A stretch of DNA of 64,000 bases. Origin: Panulirus ornatus. Its lineage: Eukaryota > Arthropoda > Malacostraca > Decapoda > Palinuridae. Every line of letters starts with the position of its first letter. Position 1 is the stretch's first letter. The stretch spans positions 2,662,501 to 2,726,500 of the forward strand of contig NC_092258.1 in NCBI RefSeq assembly GCF_036320965.1, read 5' to 3'. The position numbers and the translations under genes were made by a program. Below, in pieces: positions 57,301 through 64,000 of this stretch. The notes under the pieces were generated by a model. The model saw only the letters and a program-made list of their open reading frames with translations, was not told the DNA's origin and did not search any database.

Positions 57301-58054
57301 TTGCTGACAGTGTTAGTTCCTGTTCTCTTGTGTTTATAACAAAATATTAGTTTGCTTAAAATTTTTATTTGTATAATGAATGGCTCTAGGTATTATATAT
57401 CTAGTACCGTATTATAATTCTTTAACATAAAAGATTGCTATCCATGAGTGGGGAAAATATTTTGCTGTGATCTTTTACAAATTTAGGAACCATATCCATC
57501 TGATAAATCATGTTTGGAGCCCATACAATTATAGCTCATCTGTAAATATGAATTTTCATACTTTATATTAAAGTGATTTAGTTTAACATTATAATTCTAG
57601 GGAATTTGATCCTGAATTCTAGGGAATTTGATATCCTAGTCATGTTTCCATCTGGTTTCCATTCATAATTTATTCTAAATCACTTGGAATTTAACAGTCT
57701 CTTCTGTGTTCTTGAAGCATTTAATGAGGTGCCTCATTGAAACAGGATAAATGAAGTAAAGATTTTCTGAATATTTCCAACTTACCATAATGAGTCTGAA
57801 GAAATGAAACAAATGGTAGTTCTGATATCAAAAAGCAACTGTTCTTGTGTTTATTAACATCAGTTTATATGTCTTGAAGTAACAGATGGTGAGCACTTAT
57901 GTTAGTATATTACATTCTGTCTTTTAGTGATGTCTTAGTGTCTTGGCAGTGGAATTCTAAATGTTTACTATATTTTCTTAGGCTGGATGACATGGTTAAC
58001 ACTGGTACTGTACCATTAGATGCATTACTTCCATCTTTTCTAAGAGAAGAATAA
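51145..58054 (+). CDS. Alternative extended C-terminus of the TMEM170A-like protein
   Basis: The last bases of the 164-residue form read ACT CTG TAA GT. ACTCT|GTAAGT is a good splice donor (exon end 51336, phase 2) that removes the stop codon. Downstream, exon 56736-56786 (3' splice site CCAACTTCTAG) and exon 57982-58054 (3' splice site TATTTTCTTAG) join in phase 2. They add VESVAASVEKKRYLLLR, then LDDMVNTGTVPLDALLPSFL and a TAA at 58052. The result would be a 204-residue protein with a charged, helix-prone cytosolic or lumenal tail. The donor of exon 56736-56786 (GAG|GTTTGT) is only moderate. I do not recognise the tail. The fit of three phases and clean frames supports it, but without transcript data it remains an inference. 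Confidence 0.5.
51385..51390 (+). terminator. Polyadenylation signal AATAAA of the short TMEM170A-like form
   Basis: The hexamer lies 45 bases after the TAA at 51338-51340. If used, it would end the transcript before the downstream exons and so favour the short protein. Confidence 0.5.
54880..55960 (+). mobile_element. Decayed Jockey-type LINE relic, second copy
   Basis: Translations show NQYVFIR, SRGVPQGTILSSFFILSTK (the PQG box of reverse transcriptases) and, in other frames, NMSWKPHITP, then RVDFKTIQFTNSPNLSTKLDP. Stops and frameshifts are frequent. It has the same orientation and family type as the relic at 46.8-47.8 kb and lies in the putative long TMEM170A-like intron. Confidence 0.65.
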
Positions 58055-60387
58055 TTATTTTATACGATCAGGTGTGTGATTAATCATGCTGGTGTGAGAA
58101 AAAGTTGATTGGATTGAAGGGCCATTAAGTGACTTCCTTAAACTTTCATACTATTGTTGTCAAAGTAATGTTTTATAGCTTTATGTAGATAACTAAAATT
58201 GTCTTTTATACCTTCTTTCTCAAACTTTCTTGTCACAACCTATTTCTCTATATGCATTATTTCATACAGTGAATTTACTTAGGTAATGCATGAGTATAGC
58301 ATAGCAGTGGGTTTCCACATAGAAAGCATATTTACAGTAAATATATTTTTTTCTCATTGGAAAAAGATACTCATATGAGAGTTATAGATAACTGAATTTA
58401 ACTGAGAATTCTTTGCTATTGACAGGTGCATGTGTATCCAGTATATTTCGATGTACAGAAAGCTAAAAGAGTTGTTGTACCCAAGTTTGATATTGAAATA
58501 CATAATGTTAAGAGTACAAGTTATTTACATTTTTTGTAAAGGCTGAAAATATTTTCAAATGTTGAGCATTATGGAATAGGTTACAAATTATTAGGGGAAA
58601 TTGCACCTTTGGAATATGAAGAACACTAATGTCTGTCTGTTGATGTATTTCATTGAAGTGATTACAGCGTCAGAGAGATTTGCAGAAGATGGTGGAAGTT
58701 GTTTAGATGCTGGTCAAACACTTGGTGAGGTTAGATTTTCATATCTTTGGAATGAGAAAACATTTAAACTTTTCATGTTTGATAACCAAGTTGTATGTAT
58801 GAAACAATTATCTAGTTGGCATTGTCAGTTTTCTGTTTATTACAAAATTTGATTAGCACATTTAATTGGATTTCAACTTGTAAAGAAGTTTTTAACATCT
58901 GATTCTTGATAGTTTTTGTCAGTACTTGTCAGAATCCTACCTAGTTTACTAGTCTAGAACCTCATGAAGGTCGGTAGACCTCCAAGGCTAAGTGGTGAAA
59001 GGAAATTGTATAAATTAGTTGAAGTGCTTAAATAAAGAACAGTTAGTGAAAGAAAGGTAATGCAATATAATTATGTTTAACCAATTTATTCACTGTGGTT
59101 AATTTGATTATGTTACCCCATAATCCCTTTTATGAGGCTCCTGCAATTTCAAGGATGAACTACAGGCAATAGGAGGGACATGATAGACTCCTTTAGAATA
59201 AGAATCTCTCAGTGATATTGTACTCCTTTTCATCCATGGATAATGCAACCTTACTTATAGTGTAACTAGATAAAGGCGGGGTCACGCAATACCTTATTTG
59301 TCAATATGGTTATGAAAACAAGAAATGATAGATTTTGCAGCAACCTTTATTTAGGATTTTATTAATGTTATTTATGTTTTATCACAATAGACATTGATGC
59401 TGTAATATCATATGTACCTCACTTTAGCTCCACCGATAAACAAAAATATAGCCATCACCGTGATCATAGAGATACCAGCACAATATTTCTTGTGGAATGT
59501 ATCCATAAGCAACATAGCAGGATTAGAGGTAGGGCAGTAGAGATTCATTTGGGTTGATACGTACACCCTATACAAAGGCAATGCTGGTAAGATGTACTGG
59601 TTTTACTGCATTAACAAACTTTGTCCGCAAAAAACATTTTCCGACCCCATATATTTTCAAAGGCAATACACGGCAAAGGTTTATTTTGGATACTAGCATG
59701 TGATGCTCTCAGGGTGAACTCATCATACATCTGGTCGCTGAGAGTAGTGTTTCTAAAGGTGTAAGCACTAGCAACCTGCTTCAGTGAGCCTCAGGCTGTC
59801 TTGAGGGAAGGATATTCTTTCTTTGCTCTTCCTCGTTACCATTTTGCTTTTGGGAATTTTGCTTCTAGGCTCTGTATATCTTCCACCTATGCTTCAGTAT
59901 GGTTGGCTTTTGCCTTTCTTAGGAGGAGAAAGCCCACATTTTCACTGGAAGCAGGAAAATATTGATACACACAAGATTTCTAAGAGCATTGGGTGTTCAG
60001 AACACATGGCCAGGCAGCTGCTTCTTGCAACACCTCATCAGTGCCTCTTTTGTTTCAGGAGATCAAGACCTATGGGTCCAAGACTTGAACCTAGAATACT
60101 TTAGGGACCTAGCCAATTCCATGACCAGCCATTTTCAGATAATAATCAATGCCAAAGAAGTGATGACAAAGCCCTAAAATGTAAGTGTCATCACCTTTGA
60201 AAATGTTTAGGGAGGTGTATGAAGTTTTTTGCAGACACTTGAAGTTGAGTGTTCTGATTATTATTATTATTATCTGTGGTCCTTCGTCCTTAGTCAGTAT
60301 GCATTATTATAATCAAGTTGTGTAACTTTTAGTGAAGAATTGCATACTTTTGAGAGAGACTGTAACTATCACAGACCTCTCAAGATC

Positions 60388-60390
<3 letters not shown>
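58055..60390. other. No supported gene
   Basis: AT-rich DNA with an exon-like open stretch at 58436-58540, a diverged interspersed repeat at 59110-59260 and an open frame at 59823-60104 without recognisable domains. An AATAAA at 59031 could serve the extended TMEM170A-like transcript. Confidence 0.5.
59110..59260. repeat. Interspersed repeat of unknown class, copy B
   Basis: Matches the stretch at 20835-20990 in order of words (GACTCCTTTAG, TTGTACTCCTTTTC, GCAACCTTACT) with clear divergence. Confidence 0.65.

Positions 60391-60454
<64 letters not shown>
60391..60454. repeat. (TA)n microsatellite at a LINE 3' tail
   Basis: About 32 TA units, joined directly to the A-run at the 3' end of the minus-strand LINE. 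Confidence 0.95.
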
Positions 60455-60462
<8 letters not shown>

Positions 60463-61580
60463 TTTGCTTTGTCGCTGTCTCCCGCATTTGCGAGGTAGCG
60501 CAAGGAAACAGACGAAAGAAATGGCCCAACCCACCCCCATACACATGTATATACACACGTCGCCACACGCAAATACACATACCTACACAGCTTTCCATGG
60601 TTTACCCCAGACGCTTCACATGCCCTGATTCAATCCACTGACAGCACGTCAACCCCGGTATACCACATCGCTCCAATTCACTCTATTCCTTGCCCTCCTT
60701 TCACCCTCCTGCATGTTCAGGCCCCGATCACACAAAATCTTTTTCACTCCATCTTTCCACCTCCAATTTGGTCTCCCTCTTCTCCTCGTTCCCTCCACCT
60801 CCGACACATATATTCTCTTGGTCAATCTTTCCTAACTCATTCTCTCCATGTGCCCGAACCACTTCAAAACACCCTCTTCTGCTCTCTCAACCACGCTCTT
60901 TTTATTTCCACACATCTCTCTTACCCTTACGTTACTTACTCGATCAAACCACCTCACACCACACATTGTCCTCAAACATCTCATTTTTAGCACATCCATC
61001 CGCCTGCGCACAACTCTATCCATAGCCCACGCCTCGCAACCATACAACAATGTTGGAACCACTATTTCTTCAAACATACCCATTTTTGCTTTCCGAGATA
61101 ATGTCCTCGACTTCCACACATTCTTCAAGGCTCCCAAAATTTTCGCCCCCTCCCCCACCCTATGATCCACTTCCGCTTCCATGGTTCCATCCGCTGCCAG
61201 ATCCACTCCCAGATATCTAAAACACTTCACTTCCTCCAGTTTTTCTCCATTCAAACTCACCTCCCAATTGACTTGACTCTCAACCCTACTGTACCTAATA
61301 ACCTTGCTCTTATTCACATTTACTCTTAACTTTCTTCTTTCACACACTTTACCAAACTCAGTCACCAGCTTTTGCAGTTTCTCACATGAATCAGCCACCA
61401 GCGCTGTATCATCAGCGAACAACAACTGACTCACTTCCCAAGCTCTCTCATCCCCAACAGACTTCATACTTGCCCCTCTTTCCAAAACTCTTGCATTCAC
61501 CTCCCTAACCACCCCATCCATAAACAAATTAAACAACCATGGAGACATCACACACCCCTGCCGCAAACCTACATTCACTG
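60453..61580 (-). mobile_element. 5'-truncated RTE-like LINE with reverse transcriptase fragment
   Basis: A 248-codon open frame (61578-60832) starts inside the reverse transcriptase domain and holds GLRQGCVMSPWLFNLFMDGV, LLFADDTALVADS (catalytic FADD box), NVNKSKV and FRYLGVDLAADG. The C-terminal region follows, with LLYGCEAWAMD and WFGHMERMS. The frame then ends near a probable small lesion, while the matching C-terminal sequence continues to about 60640 in other frames. The 3' region ends with GCGCTACCTCGCAAATGCGG, an A-run and (TA)n. The 5' end is cut within the palm domain, so the element cannot move by itself. Near identity with 48696-49227 shows recent activity of the family in this genome. 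Confidence 0.88.
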
Positions 61581-63481
61581 AGAACCATTCACTGAGAATA
61601 TATATTTATATAATGAGTCTTTTCATGCAGCTTACTTGTTAGTGACGAAGTCGTTAAAGCTCATTTACAGTAGTATGTCTTTTATAGACAGTTACTTACC
61701 AGCATAGCACCTTGAAAGATACTGGGAGATTTTTTTAACTTCATTCATGGATTTGTACGAATATCCTGAATGCGTTCAGTAATTAGATAACTCTTCACAT
61801 ATGAATGAGGTAAGTTATGTAATTAGTTATGAGTATGAGATTACCATCAGCAAGATTTTTTAAACCAGTGGATTTTGAAGTAACTTTATATGTTTAATTC
61901 CATGGATACTGTATTATGTTTGAAGAGGAGAATCTGTACCTGCTGTGTGGAGAAAGGTGTCTCCTAACTAGTGGATTTGAACTTGGTGAGGTTTCACTTT
62001 CATCATTAGACCACTTGTTTACAGTTTAGTGTTCTTTCTTATGCTGTACTTGACAGAATTGTTATGATGAATCAGTTGATTGTTTTGATAATTAGTTAAA
62101 GTTCTCAGGAATTTTAAGTGATAAGTGAAACATTTGAAAGGAATGCTGGATCTAACTTTTCTCCCATAAGGAGATGAGGATTCTTCAGATATTTTAAAAG
62201 TGCATAGCAAAGGTAGATTATCTCAATCTTTTTCTCAACTCTGTTGTAATGATGTTACTTTCATACTTTTAGAGGAGGAGCTTACTTTTCCTCTACTCTG
62301 AAAGATTCAGCAGTTTAATTAAGACTGGGAATCAGATCCTTTCAGTCCTTGCTTTTTTTCTTTGAAATATGAGTGTTTCCTCTCCATGGTCCTTTCTTTC
62401 CATCTGATATAGGTGACTTGTTCCATATGATATGAGATTATTTAGAGTGTGGGCTTTGATTGATTGAAAGGACTATTATTATATTTATGTATATCAATCA
62501 ATTATGTTGCCATTTCATTAGAGTGTCAGTCCCACGAGTCCTTGAAATTAGAAGGTAATGTGAATCATTCATGTAGCTAAACAGCTGCAGCAGATTTGTG
62601 ATGTTATGAGATACCCAGAAATGTGATGTGGAAAAAATTAACAGTTGTACCTGTTTCATTACTTCCTTGGAATCTCTTAGGCGAGGTAAGAATGCAAGTC
62701 ACTCCGATTTTTTTAATTTTCTTTGTTTACATAAGTCTTTGGTCTGAGGAGCTTAAATTCCTAGTTTTATATTTATTCTTTACTATTTGGGACATTCACT
62801 TAGAATCTGAGGGATCTTACTCCTGTGATAATGCTGACATAATGTGCATTTTCAGTCAAGCAGCATTTTTATTGTATTGATTTACCTCAGGACAAAATGT
62901 TAGTATGATCTGCTTCCATGAAAAAAGCATATTTGTTTAGAAATTATCATGTATTATTTGTAATTATGCAGAACATGACAGTTAATAGCACAAAATATAT
63001 ATATGTAAAAACTAATTAATCCAAGCTCATGAAAATAAACCAACAGGACATGCTTCAGTTGAAAAGTACTGTATTATGTTTTAAAGCACTAGTTATAGAC
63101 CTTGAATATTTTATTACTTAATAGAAGACCTGCATTTTTCAAAGAATTTTGTGTCTTCCAGTCGTTGCATTTTGTCAAACCACTCTGGTTATAGACCATT
63201 GAGTCTTTATTTCCTCTCAGGTAATGGAAAGAAGTCCAATTTTGCCCTTTTGAGGATTTATTTCAGCTGTTTTGTAGGCTAGTGGTAGATATAAAGTTAA
63301 GGACCAGTAATATGGCAGCCACTGATTCACTTTGGAGATGCTTGTGCTACCTGGGAGGTATTGAGAAAGATTATTTTGGATATGGATAGAGATATCAAGC
63401 TCCCATATGATGTACAGAATCATTTTGGTACTCATGGCTACCCAAAAAATAAAAAAAAAGCTATTTACTGACTTTTGTATA

Positions 63482-63715
63482 TTTTTTTTTTTTTTTTTTA
63501 TACTATTCGCCATTTCCCGCATTAGCAAGGTAGCATCAAGAACTGGGCCTTTGAGGGAATATCCTCACCTGGCTCCCTTCTCTGTTCCTTCTTTTGGAAA
63601 ATTAAAAAAAAAAAGACGAGAGGGGAGGATTTCCAGCCCCCCACTCCCTCCCCTTTTAGTCGCCTTCTACGACATGCAGGGAATACGTGGAAAGTATTCT
63701 TTCTCCCTTATCCCC

Positions 63716-63719
<4 letters not shown>
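63482..63719 (-). mobile_element. SINE, near full-length (copy 6)
   Basis: Same order as copy 2: head, internal A/T-run (near 63601-63614), middle and core, with (TA)n joined to the head side at 63720. GCAAGGTAGC replaces GCGAGGTAGC, a CpG-type change. Confidence 0.85.

Positions 63720-63769
<50 letters not shown>
63720..63769. repeat. (TA)n microsatellite between two SINE copies
   Basis: About 25 TA units link the head of copy 6 to the tail of copy 7. Confidence 0.95.
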
Positions 63770-63771
<2 letters not shown>

Positions 63772-63908
63772 CTTTCTTTTTCTTTTAAACTATTCGCCAT
63801 TTCCCGCGTTAGCGAGGTAGCGTTTAAGAACAGAGGACTGGGCCTTTGTGGAATATCCTCACCTGGCCCCCCCTCTGTTCCTTCTTTTGGAAAATTAAAA
63901 AAAAAAAC
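63770..63908 (-). mobile_element. SINE, core and middle (copy 7)
   Basis: The core with GCGAGGTAGCG and the middle with CCTTCTTTTGGAAAATTA are present. The head is missing after the A-run. Confidence 0.8.
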
Positions 63909-64000
63909 GAGTAATAATAGGGTAATATCAGTGCAGTTACAGTCATTTTTGTTTCCTTGTAAAGCTTATTCATTTGTTGCATCCTTTTCAGCTGGCAAAG

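Larger units (their letters stand above)
61581..64000. other. No supported gene; SINE cluster and an edge splice site
   Basis: AT-rich DNA with two SINE copies from 63482. At the window end TTGCATCCTTTTCAG|CTGGCAAAG is a strong 3' splice site candidate (exon from 63992), so a plus-strand exon may start here and run beyond the window. Confidence 0.4.

Noticed and set aside
58601..58852. Exon-like stretch SERFAEDGGSCLDAGQTLG followed by GTGAGG
   Set aside because: The end CACTTGGTGAGGTT recurs near 61970 and in looser form near 44660 and 45470, so it is more likely a dispersed repeat than an exon.
59823..60104. 93-codon frame starting with a hydrophobic run
   Set aside because: No domain, no splice partners and an overlapping second frame of similar length.

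Overview
This is a stretch of animal nuclear DNA, most likely from a decapod crustacean. Genes are split by many GT-AG introns. Long (TA)n, (CT)n, (CA)n and (AAT)n microsatellites occur every 1-3 kb. There are several copies of one SINE-like repeat, two young 5'-truncated LINE copies, old LINE relics, and secreted C-type lectin and ionotropic receptor genes of the kind expanded in crustaceans. No bacterial, organellar or viral gene organisation was seen. Species cannot be told from the sequence.

Layout. 1-10.6 kb: no supported gene; satellites, SINE fragments and a 42-bp minisatellite. 10.6-19.5 kb (+): a five-exon gene for an unrecognised 193-residue protein, with a GC-rich first exon, a short upstream ORF and a 3-kb first intron. 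22.8-24.1 kb (-) and 27.2-28.5 kb (+): two intact secreted C-type lectins, head to head, each with three exons and identical intron phases. 30.0-36.2 kb (-): a complete 14-exon divergent ionotropic receptor (670 residues). 38.1-39.7 kb (-): a third lectin, with a PAN/apple-like segment before the lectin domain, carrying a frameshift and one or two in-frame TGA codons; probably a pseudogene. 40.6 kb: a tRNA-derived SINE. 42.6-58.1 kb (+): a TMEM170A-like membrane protein gene in AT-rich DNA. Its stop codon lies inside a good 5' splice site, and two downstream exons in the right phase would extend the C-terminus. 60.4-61.6 kb (-): a LINE reverse-transcriptase fragment. 61.6-64 kb: SINE copies and satellites; a good 3' splice site lies at the window edge.

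The lectins and the receptor would act at the cell surface or outside the cell (recognition and chemosensing). TMEM170A-like proteins belong to the ER/nuclear envelope membrane system. No joint pathway is implied; apart from the lectin cluster this looks like ordinary chromosomal neighbourhood. All gene models were built by hand from splice-site consensus, phase continuity and protein-family resemblance, and no search was run. The most unusual points are: the SINE and the LINE share a 3' hairpin; the TMEM170A-like stop codon sits within a splice donor; six perfect TGACTCA/TGAGTCA sites lie in the last intron of the receptor; and the third lectin is damaged.
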